NCBI RefSeq assembly: GCF_001905005.1 | Contig: NZ_LWKZ01000016.1 | Location: 1 to 45,681, forward strand | Source of the DNA: Streptomyces sp. CB02923 | GTDB lineage: Bacteria; Actinomycetota; Actinomycetes; Streptomycetales; Streptomycetaceae | Direction of reading: 5' to 3' | DNA length: 45,681 bases | Shown here: one piece after another, positions 32,740 to 40,472 of the stretch | How positions within the stretch are numbered: position 1 is the first letter of the stretch | Layout: each line of letters begins with the position of its first letter | Position numbers and translations under genes: made by a program | Notes under the pieces: model-generated | What the model was told of the DNA's origin: nothing | Seen by the model: only the letters and a program-made list of their open reading frames with translations | Database searches by the model: none

Positions 32740-33327
32740 ATGAGCCAGCCCTGGCCGCCCGCGCCTCAGCAGCCGCAGCAGCCGCAGCAAGGTACCCACC
32801 AGCCGCCGCAGGCTCCGTACGGCGCCCCCGCCCCGGGCGGCTTCCCCGCACCCGGCGTGCCCGCACCCGCCGCCCCCGCACCCGGCGGCTACCCCGCGCC
32901 GATGGCCCCGTCGCCCGCCCGCCAGGGCAACGCCGGTCTGGCCGTCGCGCTCGGCGTCGTCGTCATGCTGGTCGCGGCCGGTGTCTACGGCGCGGTCCTC
33001 AACGCCGTCGACGGTGCCTCGATCGGCTACGCCGCGCTCGCTGTCGGCGCGCTGATCGGCGCCGTCCTGGGCAAGGTGGGCGGCCGCAACGCCGCGCTGC
33101 CCGTCGTCGGCGCGGTGCTCGGCCTGCTCGGGCTCTACCTCGGCCAGGTCTTCGGCATGGCCCTCATGACGTCCGATGTCCTGCACGTCCCGCTCGCCGA
33201 GACCGTCCTCGACCACTTCGACGTCGTCCACACCGTGTGGAAGAACTACCTCGGCTTGATCGACGTGGCCTTCTACCTGCTGGCGGCGGCCGGCGGCTTC
33301 CAGGTCGCCAAGAAGCTGGGCGCCTGA
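32740..33327 (+). CDS. Membrane protein with Pro/Gln-rich N-terminus, unknown function
   Basis: The protein has 195 residues. The first 60 residues are Pro/Ala/Gln-rich (QPWPPAPQQPQQPQQG, then PAPGG repeats), disordered and cytoplasmic. Four hydrophobic segments follow (LAVALGVVVMLVAAGVYGAV, IGYAALAVGALIGAVLGKVG, AALPVVGAVLGLLGLYLGQVFG and YLGLIDVAFYLLAAAGGFQV). This layout is frequent in Streptomyces and has no assigned role. ATG 32740 has GGGGGAA upstream (32728-32735). A strong hairpin follows at 33347, shared with the convergent guaB3. Confidence 0.85.
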   Translation: MSQPWPPAPQQPQQPQQGTHQPPQAPYGAPAPGGFPAPGVPAPAAPAPGGYPAPMAPSPARQGNAGLAVALGVVVMLVAAGVYGAVLNAVDGASIGYAALAVGALIGAVLGKVGGRNAALPVVGAVLGLLGLYLGQVFGMALMTSDVLHVPLAETVLDHFDVVHTVWKNYLGLIDVAFYLLAAAGGFQVAKKLGA

Positions 33328-33346
33328 CACCCCGCGCCGTACGACG

Positions 33347-33389
33347 CGAAGGGCCCGGACCGCACGAGGCGTGCGGTCCGGGCCCTTCG
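33347..33389. terminator. Strong bidirectional terminator hairpin
   Basis: CGAAGGGCCCGGACCGCAC pairs perfectly with its complement over 19 bp around the 5-base loop GAGGC. It sits between two convergent genes (ends 33327 and 33427). Confidence 0.9.
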
Positions 33390-33426
33390 GCGTCGGCGGG
33401 CCGGACGGAACCCGTCCGGCGGCCGG

Positions 33427-34554
33427 TCAGCGCTTGTCGTGCTGCGACGGCGCGACCGTCACCTCGACCCGCTGGAACTCCTTGAGCTCCGAGTAGCCGG
33501 TGGTCGCCATCGCCCGGCGCAGCGCGCCGAAGAAGTTCATCGAACCGTCCGGCGTGTTCGAGGGACCGCACAGGATCTCCTCGGTGGTGCCGACCGCGCC
33601 CAGGTCCATGCGCTTGCCGCGCGGCACGTCCGGGTGGACGGCCTCCATGCCCCAGTGGTGGCCGCGGCCCGGCGCGTCCGTGGCGCGCGCCAGCGGCGAG
33701 CCCATCATGACGGCGTCGGCGCCGCAGGCGATGGCCTTGGGCAGGTCGCCGGACCAGCCCACGCCGCCGTCGGCGATCACGTGCACGTAGCGGCCGCCGG
33801 ACTCGTCCATGTAGTCACGGCGGGCCGCGGCGACGTCGGCCACCGCGGTCGCCATCGGCACCTGGATGCCGAGCACGTTACGGGTGGTGTGCGCGGCGCC
33901 GCCGCCGAAGCCGACGAGGACGCCCGCCGCGCCGGTGCGCATCAGGTGCAGGGCCGCGGTGTACGTGGCGCAGCCGCCGACGATCACCGGGACGTCCAGC
34001 TCGTAGATGAACTGCTTCAGGTTCAGCGGCTCGGCGGCCGAGGAGACGTGCTCGGCGGAGACGGTGGTGCCGCGGATCACGAAGATGTCCACACCCGCGT
34101 CCACGACGGCCTTGGAGAACTCGGCCGTACGCTGCGGCGAGAGCGCGGCGGCGGTGACCACACCGGAGTCGCGCACCTCCTTGATGCGCTGCCCGATCAG
34201 CTCTTCCTTGATCGGCGCGGCGTAGATCTCCTGGAGCCGCTTGGTGGCGGCCTCGCCGTCCAGCTCCGCGATCTCCGCGAGCAGCGGCTCCGGGTCCTCG
34301 TAGCGCGTCCAGAGCCCTTCCAGGTTCAGTACGCCCAGGCCGCCCAGCTCACCGATGCGGATCGCGGTCTGCGGGGAGACGACCGAGTCCATCGGAGCAG
34401 CCAGGAACGGCAGCTCGAAGCGGTAGGCATCGATCTGCCAGGCGATCGAGACCTCCTTCGGGTCGCGGGTGCGCCGACTCGGTACGACGGCGATGTCGTC
34501 GAAGGCGTACGCCCGGCGGCCGCGCTTGCCGCGCCCGATCTCGATCTCAGTCAC
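33427..34554 (-). CDS. guaB3: GuaB3 family IMP dehydrogenase-related protein
   Basis: The protein has 375 residues. It has the IMP dehydrogenase barrel (YAFDDIAVVPSRRT, LPFLAAPMDSVVS, VIADGGVGWSGDLPKAIACGADAVMMGSPLA) but no CBS domains. The catalytic loop that carries Cys in true IMP dehydrogenase (GSICTTR) reads GGAAHTTR, with His222 in the Cys position. GuaB3 proteins are conserved in actinobacteria next to guaB and their reaction is debated (IMP dehydrogenase versus another purine nucleotide activity). The GTG 34554 start gives the family N-terminus TEIEIGRGKRGRRAYAFDDI. It is downstream of guaB with a 169-bp gap containing a nested hairpin. Confidence 0.95.
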   Translation of the reverse strand: MTEIEIGRGKRGRRAYAFDDIAVVPSRRTRDPKEVSIAWQIDAYRFELPFLAAPMDSVVSPQTAIRIGELGGLGVLNLEGLWTRYEDPEPLLAEIAELDGEAATKRLQEIYAAPIKEELIGQRIKEVRDSGVVTAAALSPQRTAEFSKAVVDAGVDIFVIRGTTVSAEHVSSAAEPLNLKQFIYELDVPVIVGGCATYTAALHLMRTGAAGVLVGFGGGAAHTTRNVLGIQVPMATAVADVAAARRDYMDESGGRYVHVIADGGVGWSGDLPKAIACGADAVMMGSPLARATDAPGRGHHWGMEAVHPDVPRGKRMDLGAVGTTEEILCGPSNTPDGSMNFFGALRRAMATTGYSELKEFQRVEVTVAPSQHDKR

Positions 34555-34576
34555 GTGTGTGGCCCTTCCATACGAT

Positions 34577-34616
34577 TACGTCCCCAGTATCCCCGACCGG
34601 GGACGCCGGGGACGTA
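34577..34616 (-). terminator. Nested hairpin between guaB and guaB3
   Basis: Outer arms TACGTCCCC/GGGGACGTA (9 bp, 34577-34585 and 34608-34616) enclose an inner TCCCC-GACC-GGGGA hairpin. It could end the guaB transcript or act as a regulated leader of guaB3, whose start is 22 bases away. Confidence 0.45.
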
Positions 34617-34723
34617 TCAGGGCTTGATCAGTCCGCGATTTCGAGGAGGACCTGGGAGGTGTCCAAGGTCAGGGCTGGGGCCGAGGCCACGGGGACGATC
34701 CGCTCGTCCCCGGCCTACCGGCT

Positions 34724-36226
34724 TCACCGCCCCGCGTAGTTCGGCGCCTCGGTCACCATCTGGACGTCGTGCGGGTGGCTCTCCTTGAGGCCCGCCGCCG
34801 TGATGCGGACGAAGCGGCCCTTCTCCTTCAGCTCCTCGATGTTCGCGGAGCCGACGTAGCCCATGGAGGCGCGCAGGCCGCCGATGAGCTGGTGGGCCAC
34901 CGAGCCGAGCGGGCCGCGGTAGGGGACCTGGCCCTCGATGCCCTCGGGGACCAGCTTGTCCTCGGAGAGGACGTTGTCCTGGAAGTAGCGGTCCTTGGAG
35001 TAGGAGCGCCCCTGGCCGCGGGACTGCATCGCGCCGAGCGAGCCCATGCCGCGGTACGACTTGAACTGCTTGCCGTTGATGAAGACCATCTCGCCCGGCG
35101 ACTCCTCGCAGCCGGCCAGCAGCGAGCCCAGCATGACCGTGTCGGCGCCCGCCGCGATGGCCTTGGCGATGTCGCCGGAGAACTGCAGGCCGCCGTCACC
35201 GATCAGCGGCACGCCCGCCGCGTTCGCGGCCTGCGCGGCCTCGTAGATCGCGGTGACCTGCGGCACGCCCACACCGGCGACGACGCGGGTGGTACAGATC
35301 GAGCCGGGGCCCACGCCGATCTTAATGCCGTCCGCACCGGCGTCGATCAGCGCCTGGGCGCCGTCACGGGTGGCGACGTTGCCGCCGACCACGTCGACAC
35401 GGATGTTGGACTTCACCTTGGCGATCATGTCGAGGATGCCGCGGCTGTGGCCGTGCGCGCTGTCCACGACCAGGAAGTCGGCGCCGGCCTCGACGAGCGC
35501 CAGGGCCCGGTCGTACGCCTCGCCGCCGACGCCCACCGCGGCACCGACGACCAGGCGGCCCTCGGCGTCCTTGGCCGCGTTCGGGTACTTCTCGGCCTTC
35601 ACGAAGTCCTTGACCGTGATCAGGCCCTTGAGGATGCCCGCGTCGTCGACCAGCGGCAGCTTCTCGATCTTGTGGCGGCGCAGCAGCTCGATGGCGTCGT
35701 CGCCGGAGATGCCGACCTTGCCGGTGACCAGCGGCATCGGGGTCATGACCTCGCGCACCTGACGGCTGCGGTCCAGCTCGAAGGCCATGTCGCGGTTGGT
35801 GACGATGCCGAGCAGCTTGCCCGCCGCGTCGGTCACCGGCACGCCGCTGATGCGGAACTTCGCGCAGAGCGCGTCCGCCTCGACGAGGGTCGCGTCCGGG
35901 CGGACCGTGATCGGGTCGGTGACCATGCCGGACTCGGAGCGCTTGACCAGGTCGACCTGGTTGGCCTGGTCCTCGATGGACAGGTTGCGGTGCAGTACGC
36001 CCGCGCCGCCCTGGCGCGCCATGGCAATCGCCATCCGCGCCTCGGTGACCTTGTCCATGGCGGCGGAGAGCAGCGGAATGTTGACCGACACGTTGCGCGA
36101 GACCCGGGACGCCGTGGACACGGCGTTCGGCAGCACCTCGGAGGCGCCGGGCATCAGCAGCACGTCGTCATATGTCAGACCGAGCATCGCGAATTTGGCG
36201 GGCATTCCGTCGACGTTGTCAGTCAT
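34724..36226 (-). CDS. guaB: IMP dehydrogenase
   Basis: The protein has 500 residues, standard length. The barrel motifs are PLLSAAMDKVTEARMAIAMARQGG and the catalytic loop GPGSICTTRVVAGVGVPQ (Cys311), with the flap MQSRGQGRSYSKDRYF. Two CBS domains (about residues 100-210, DPITVRPDATLVEADALCAKFRISGVPV and MTPMPLVTGKVGISGDDAIELLRR) are present. It converts IMP to XMP with NAD+, the first committed step to GMP. ATG 36226 has GGAAGG 4 bases upstream. The neighbours guaB3 and the sigma factor/bldM/whiD block are the conserved actinobacterial order. Confidence 0.97.
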   Translation of the reverse strand: MTDNVDGMPAKFAMLGLTYDDVLLMPGASEVLPNAVSTASRVSRNVSVNIPLLSAAMDKVTEARMAIAMARQGGAGVLHRNLSIEDQANQVDLVKRSESGMVTDPITVRPDATLVEADALCAKFRISGVPVTDAAGKLLGIVTNRDMAFELDRSRQVREVMTPMPLVTGKVGISGDDAIELLRRHKIEKLPLVDDAGILKGLITVKDFVKAEKYPNAAKDAEGRLVVGAAVGVGGEAYDRALALVEAGADFLVVDSAHGHSRGILDMIAKVKSNIRVDVVGGNVATRDGAQALIDAGADGIKIGVGPGSICTTRVVAGVGVPQVTAIYEAAQAANAAGVPLIGDGGLQFSGDIAKAIAAGADTVMLGSLLAGCEESPGEMVFINGKQFKSYRGMGSLGAMQSRGQGRSYSKDRYFQDNVLSEDKLVPEGIEGQVPYRGPLGSVAHQLIGGLRASMGYVGSANIEELKEKGRFVRITAAGLKESHPHDVQMVTEAPNYAGR

Positions 36227-36469
36227 GACACCTTCCCAAATGGTCTTGCCTCAGCGCGGACACCCATGCTAACGGCCACCACAGGCGTCTCATTCCACAA
36301 CGGGTGAGGAGCGCATCACTTGTGCGTTCCTATGAAATCGCGCCGCCACGGGCGTATGTTCCTACGGCCGCACGATGTTCCGACTCTACGGCCCCCCGCG
36401 GCGCCCGTGCCCCCGGGCCTCCGGAGAGCGCCGTACGCCGCGCTCCCCGACGCCGGGAAACCGGTACGG

Positions 36470-37045
36470 CTACTGCTCGGCCAGCGCCCGCAGCCGGCTC
36501 AGCGCCCGGTGCTGCGCCACGCGCACCGCACCCGGCGACATCCCCAGCATCTGCCCGGTCTCCTCGGCCGTCAGCCCGACCGCGACCCGCAGCAGCACCA
36601 GCTCACGCTGGTTCTCCGGCAGGTTGGCCAGCAGTTTCTTGGCCCACTCGGCGTCGCTGCTGAGCAGCGCCCGCTCCTCGGGGCCCAGCGAGTCGTCCGG
36701 CTGTTCGGGCATCTCGTTGGACGGCACGGCCGTGCTGCCGGGGCCGCGCATCGCGGCCCGCTGGAGGTCGGCGACCTTGTGGGCGGCGATGGCGAAGACG
36801 AACGCCTCGAAGGGCTTTCCGGTGTCCCGGTAGCGCGGCAGCGCACAGAGCACCGCGACGCAGACCTCCTGCGCCAGATCCTCGACGAAGTGGCGCGCGT
36901 CACCCGGCAGCCGGGACAGCCGGGTGCGGCAGTAGCGCAGCGCGAGGGGATGCACATGGGCCAGCAGGTCATGGGTGGCCCGGCGATCCCCTTCCACGGC
37001 GCGTGCGACGAGATCGCCGATCTCCTGAATCCCGTCATCGCGCAT
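36470..37045 (-). CDS. shbA: ECF sigma factor of the ShbA/SigD type
   Basis: The protein has about 191 residues. Sigma-70 region 2 (HDLLAHVHPLALRYCRTRLSRL ... HFVEDLAQEVCVAVLCALPRYRD ... PFEAFVFAIAAHKVADLQR) and region 4 (LPENQRELVLLRVAVGLTAEETGQMLGMSPGAVRVAQHRALSRLRAL) are intact. Location between guaB and bldM/whiD matches the Streptomyces ShbA sigma factor, reported to drive hrdB transcription, and the mycobacterial sigD neighbourhood. The symbol is from memory of this context and sequence, not a search. ATG 37045 is preferred because upstream codons lack coding bias; ATG 37138, with AGGGGAGG nearby, is a real alternative adding 31 residues. Confidence 0.88.
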   Translation of the reverse strand: MRDDGIQEIGDLVARAVEGDRRATHDLLAHVHPLALRYCRTRLSRLPGDARHFVEDLAQEVCVAVLCALPRYRDTGKPFEAFVFAIAAHKVADLQRAAMRGPGSTAVPSNEMPEQPDDSLGPEERALLSSDAEWAKKLLANLPENQRELVLLRVAVGLTAEETGQMLGMSPGAVRVAQHRALSRLRALAEQ

Positions 37046-37262
37046 CGGTCCATGGTGCCTTGGCGCGGCGCGATCCGCGGCATCAGGTCCGTACTTGTGC
37101 ACCGAAGCGTTATGAGCGGCAGGTGCGCCGGCAGTCATCTCCCGCGCCCTCCCCTCGCACCGGATCGGCCCGTCCCCGAGGAACTCCATACCTCAAGGAT
37201 GCGGCACCGCGCGCCGAACCGGGATGCCGCTCCCGGACCGGCGCCTGCGGGACCACCTGCCA

Positions 37263-37288
37263 CCCCGCCCGCCGACCGGCGGGCGGGG
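37263..37288 (-). terminator. GC-rich hairpin downstream of bldM
   Basis: CCCCGCCCGCCG and its complement form a 12-bp stem (37263-37274 and 37277-37288) with a 2-base centre, about 39 bases after the bldM stop on the minus strand. Confidence 0.75.
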
Positions 37289-37326
37289 CCCCTCACACCC
37301 CCGCATCGCTGCACGTCACAGCCGTC

Positions 37327-37938
37327 CTAGCGGACCAGACCCCAGCGGAATCCGAGCGCGACCGCATGGGCCCGGTCGGAGGCGCCGAGCTTCTTGAACA
37401 GCCGCCGGGCGTGGGTCTTGACCGTGTCCTCGGAGAGGAACAGCTCACGTCCGATCTCCGCGTTGGAGCGGCCGTGGCTCATGCCCTCCAGCACCTGGAT
37501 CTCGCGCGCGGTGAGCGTCGGCGCGGCACCCATCTCGGCGGACCGCAGCCTGCGCGGCGCGAGCCGCCAGGTGGGATCGGCGAGCGCCTGGGTGACCGTC
37601 GCGCGCAGCTCGGCGCGTGAGGCGTCCTTGTGCAGATAGCCGCGGGCGCCGGCGGCGACCGCCAAGGCGACCCCGTCCAGATCCTCGGCGACCGTGAGCA
37701 TGATGATGCGGGCGCCGGGGTCGGCGGAGAGCAGCCGGCGCACGGTCTCGACCCCTCCCAGTCCGGGCATCCGCACGTCCATCAGAATCAGGTCCGAGCG
37801 ATCGGCACCCCAGCGGCGGAGGACTTCCTCGCCGTTGGCCGCCGTCGTCACACGCTCTACACCGGGCACGGTCGCGACCGCGCGGCGGAGCGCCTCTCGG
37901 GCAAGCGGGGAGTCGTCACAGACGAGGACGGATGTCAT
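37327..37938 (-). CDS. bldM: BldM, orphan response regulator for aerial growth and sporulation
   Basis: The protein has 203 residues, the known BldM length. The receiver domain (SVLVCDDSPLAREALRRAVATV, Asp54 in LILMDVRMPG, KDASRAELRATV) is joined to a LuxR-type HTH domain (LTAREIQVLEGMSHGRSNAEIGRELFLSEDTVKTHARRLFKKLGA). BldM is an atypical response regulator whose activity is set by binding partners (homodimer or heterodimer with WhiI) rather than a known kinase. ATG 37938 gives the MTSVLVCDDSP start; a frame extension to 37998 is untranslated leader. A sigma-BldN type promoter lies upstream, and whiD is divergent. Confidence 0.97.
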   Translation of the reverse strand: MTSVLVCDDSPLAREALRRAVATVPGVERVTTAANGEEVLRRWGADRSDLILMDVRMPGLGGVETVRRLLSADPGARIIMLTVAEDLDGVALAVAAGARGYLHKDASRAELRATVTQALADPTWRLAPRRLRSAEMGAAPTLTAREIQVLEGMSHGRSNAEIGRELFLSEDTVKTHARRLFKKLGASDRAHAVALGFRWGLVR

Positions 37939-38061
37939 GACCGCCCTCCGCAGCTGATGCGCGTCACCTTGAGCCTCCAGGCTGGTACGTATCGTCACCT
38001 GAGCGATCGACCGCCTCGGACACCTGCCCGAGGACTACCTCCGTCAACCGCTTCCGCCCTC

Positions 38062-38089
38062 TCAACGACGGTCACTCGAAAGAGTTACG
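38062..38089 (-). promoter_or_regulatory. Sigma-BldN type promoter of bldM
   Basis: On the minus strand CGTAAC (38084-38089) and CGTTGA (38062-38067) are separated by 16 bases, exactly the known sigma-BldN consensus. The expected transcript start near 38055 leaves a leader of about 115 bases before bldM. Confidence 0.85.
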
Positions 38090-38243
38090 GGTTGGGCAGC
38101 CGCCTTCGGCACTCTACGTGAGGGCCCGGACACGCAGAAGATGCATGGCCGAGCCCCGCCCCCCTTCGTGGCTCTATGCCCTATTTGGTGGCTTTTCCTC
38201 CTTTTTCATGGTGTCTGTGGCTAGATTCGCAATGAGTCATATT

Positions 38244-38268
38244 TACATCTACTTAGACAGTAGATGTA
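38244..38268. promoter_or_regulatory. Perfect 9-bp inverted repeat upstream of whiD
   Basis: TACATCTAC and GTAGATGTA flank a 7-base centre, 50 bp before the whiD start, in an AT-rich stretch. Operator for a dimeric regulator or a transcript hairpin in the leader; the binder was not identified. Confidence 0.6.
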
Positions 38269-38317
38269 CGGTCGTGAGCACCGAGCCCGAACCGGTACCG
38301 CTTCGAGAGGACCAGCA

Positions 38318-38650
38318 ATGGCAGATTTCTCGCGCCTTCCGGGCCCGAACGCAGACCTCTGGGACTGGCAGCTGCTCGCCGCGTGCCGTGGCGTGGACAG
38401 TTCCCTCTTCTTCCATCCGGAAGGCGAGCGCGGCGCCGCCCGCAGCGCGCGGGAGACGTCGGCGAAAGAGGTGTGCATGCGCTGCCCGGTGCGCGCCCAG
38501 TGCGCGGCGCACGCCCTCGCGGTCCGGGAGCCCTACGGGGTGTGGGGCGGACTGACGGAGGACGAGCGGGAAGAGCTGATGGGCCGGGCGCGGCACCGGC
38601 TGGTGCCGGCGGCGGCCGCGGCGGGGCACCCGGGCCTCGGCGGCGCGTGA
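38318..38650 (+). CDS. whiD: WhiD, WhiB-like iron-sulfur protein for sporulation
   Basis: The protein has 110 residues. The four cluster ligands Cys23, Cys53, Cys56 and Cys62 (AACRG, CMRCPVRAQC) and the G[VI]WGG turn (EPYGVWGGLTEDEREELMGRAR) are in place. WhiD binds a [4Fe-4S] cluster, interacts with sigma HrdB and is needed for spore maturation. ATG 38318 has GAGAGG 7 bases upstream. It is divergent from bldM, as in other Streptomyces. The upstream gap (37939-38317) holds the bldM promoter and the whiD inverted repeat. Confidence 0.97.
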   Translation: MADFSRLPGPNADLWDWQLLAACRGVDSSLFFHPEGERGAARSARETSAKEVCMRCPVRAQCAAHALAVREPYGVWGGLTEDEREELMGRARHRLVPAAAAAGHPGLGGA

Positions 38651-38729
38651 GCGCACGGACTGAAGAAACGTTTCTTCGGGAATTCCCCCCGGACGGCGCA
38701 GCGGGGCCGGACCCCGCCGCCCGGCGCCT

Positions 38730-39653
38730 TCAGCGGCGTACCGCGCCCGCGAGCCGCCCGAGCATCGCCTCGACCGCCGGGACCTGCGCGAGATCCGGCA
38801 GGGTGAGCGCCACGACCTCGCGCTGCACGCACGGCTCCATCGTGACCGTACGGACCCCCTTGTGCCGTACCGACTCCAGCGCCAGCTCCGGCAGTACGGC
38901 GACCCCGAGGCCCGCGCCCACCAGGCCGATCACCGCCGGGTAGTCGTCCGTCGCGAAGTCGATGCGCGGAGTGAAGCCCGCGCCCTCGCAGACCTCCACG
39001 AGGTGCCGCCGGCAGCGCGGGCAGCCCGCGATCCACGGCTCGCCGGCCAGCTCGGCGTAGCCCGCGGTGCCGGCACCGGCCAGCCGGTGCGACTCCGGGA
39101 CCAGGCCCACCAGCCGGTCGACCAGGACCGGCCGCACGACCAGGTCGTCCCACTCCGCCTCGGCGGCGGGGTCCGCGCCGCGCACCTCCGGGTACCGGAA
39201 GGCCAGCGTGATCTCGCAGTCGCCGTTGCGCAGCATCTCGACCGAGCGCGGCGGCTCGGCCTCGACCAGGGAGACCCGGGTGCCGGGGTGGTCGGCGCGC
39301 ATGGCGGCCAGCGCGGTGGGCACCAGCGTCGAGCTGCCGGAGGGGAAGGACACCAGCCGTACCCGCCCGGCGCGCAGGCCCGCGATGGCGGCGACCTCCT
39401 CCTCGGCGGCGGTGAGCCCGGCCAGGATGCCGACGGCGTGCCGCACCAGCGCCTCGCCGGCCTGCGTCAGCCGGGTCTCGCGGCCCGTACGGATCAGCAG
39501 CGGGGTGCCGGCGGACTGCTCCAGTGCCTTCATCTGCTGGCTGACGGCGGGCTGGGTGCAGCCCAGCTCACGGGCCGCGGCGGAGAAGGAGCCGGTCCGG
39601 GAGACGGCGCGCAGCACACGGAGATGACGGGCCTCGATCATGCCTCTGATCAT
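38730..39653 (-). CDS. LysR-family transcriptional regulator
   Basis: The protein has 307 residues. The winged HTH is MIEARHLRVLRAVSRTGSFSAAARELGCTQPAVSQQMKALEQSAGTPLLIR (N-terminal 60), followed by a LysR effector domain (GRVRLVSFPSGSSTLVPTALAAM, GLGVAVLPELALE). A CPRCRRHLVEVCEG segment in the effector domain holds three cysteines that could respond to redox or metal. ATG 39653 has AAGG 7 bases upstream; ATG 39641 is possible. It is divergent from the MOSC gene (68-bp gap), which is probably its target. Confidence 0.92.
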   Translation of the reverse strand: MIRGMIEARHLRVLRAVSRTGSFSAAARELGCTQPAVSQQMKALEQSAGTPLLIRTGRETRLTQAGEALVRHAVGILAGLTAAEEEVAAIAGLRAGRVRLVSFPSGSSTLVPTALAAMRADHPGTRVSLVEAEPPRSVEMLRNGDCEITLAFRYPEVRGADPAAEAEWDDLVVRPVLVDRLVGLVPESHRLAGAGTAGYAELAGEPWIAGCPRCRRHLVEVCEGAGFTPRIDFATDDYPAVIGLVGAGLGVAVLPELALESVRHKGVRTVTMEPCVQREVVALTLPDLAQVPAVEAMLGRLAGAVRR

Positions 39654-39721
39654 AAGCGAGCCTTGGGGCGGACGGGAAATAATGGGTCGCGACTTTGGCT
39701 GGATGTCAGTAGCGTGCCGCC

Positions 39722-40387
39722 ATGGAGCTTCTGTCTGTGAATGTGGGGCGGCCGCGGCCCATGGAGTACCGCGGCGCCACGGGCAGTACGGGCATCGGAA
39801 AGCAGCCCGTCGACGGACCGGTGGCGGTGTCGCCCCCGGGTCCCAAGGGCGTCGCCGGCAGCGGCCTGGCCGGTGACGCGGTGGTCAACCTCCAGCACCA
39901 CGGCGGCGACGACCAGGCGGTGTACGCCTACGCGCGCGAGGACCTGGACGTCTGGGAGAAGGAACTGGGCCGCGAACTGCCCGCCGGGATGTTCGGGGAG
40001 AACCTCACCACCCGGGGCGTGGACGTGACCCACGCGCGCATCGGCGAACGCTGGCGCGTCGGCTCCCGGCTGCTGCTGGAGGTGACCTCGGCGCGCATCC
40101 CCTGCATGACCTTCCAAGGCCGGCTCGGCGAGCCCGGCTGGATCAAGCGCTTCACACAGGCGGGCGTGCCCGGCGCGTACCTGCGGGTCGTCGAGCCGGG
40201 CGAGATACGCGCCGGGGACCCGATCACCGTCGAGCACCGCCCGGACCACGACGTGACGATCGCTCTCGCCTTCCGCGGCATGACCACGCGGCGCGAGATG
40301 CTGCCGCGGCTCCTCGAAGCGGGCGAGGCACTCCATCCCGAGCTGCGCGAATGGGCGCTCAAGTACATCCGTACACAAGAGGCTTGA
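39722..40387 (+). CDS. MOSC domain protein (molybdenum cofactor sulfurase C-terminal, YiiM-like)
   Basis: The protein has 221 residues. MOSC features are seen: the N-terminal strand region MELLSVNVGRPRPMEYRG, LAGDAVVNLQHHGGDDQAVYAYAREDLDVW, FGENLTTRGVDVTHARIGERWRVGS and the conserved cysteine in ARIPCMTFQGRLGEPGWIKRF. Such proteins are thought to handle sulfur for molybdo-enzymes or reduce N-hydroxylated compounds (YiiM/YcbX type). It ends before a strong hairpin at 40411. The LysR gene is divergent. Confidence 0.92.
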   Translation: MELLSVNVGRPRPMEYRGATGSTGIGKQPVDGPVAVSPPGPKGVAGSGLAGDAVVNLQHHGGDDQAVYAYAREDLDVWEKELGRELPAGMFGENLTTRGVDVTHARIGERWRVGSRLLLEVTSARIPCMTFQGRLGEPGWIKRFTQAGVPGAYLRVVEPGEIRAGDPITVEHRPDHDVTIALAFRGMTTRREMLPRLLEAGEALHPELREWALKYIRTQEA

Positions 40388-40410
40388 ACCCGGATGAACG
40401 GGACGCCCGG

Positions 40411-40438
40411 CCCCCGGCCGGTGCCCGCCGGCCGGGGG
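40411..40438 (+). terminator. Terminator hairpin after the MOSC gene
   Basis: CCCCCGGCCGG pairs over 11 bp with CCGGCCGGGGG around a 6-base loop, 24 bases after the stop codon. Confidence 0.8.
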
Positions 40439-40472
40439 GAGCGGCGTGCCTGCGTGCGGATAGCGTGCCCGT

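Noticed and set aside
36470..37189. 240-residue version of the sigma factor starting at 37189
   Set aside because: The upstream codons lack coding bias and no ribosome site precedes that start.
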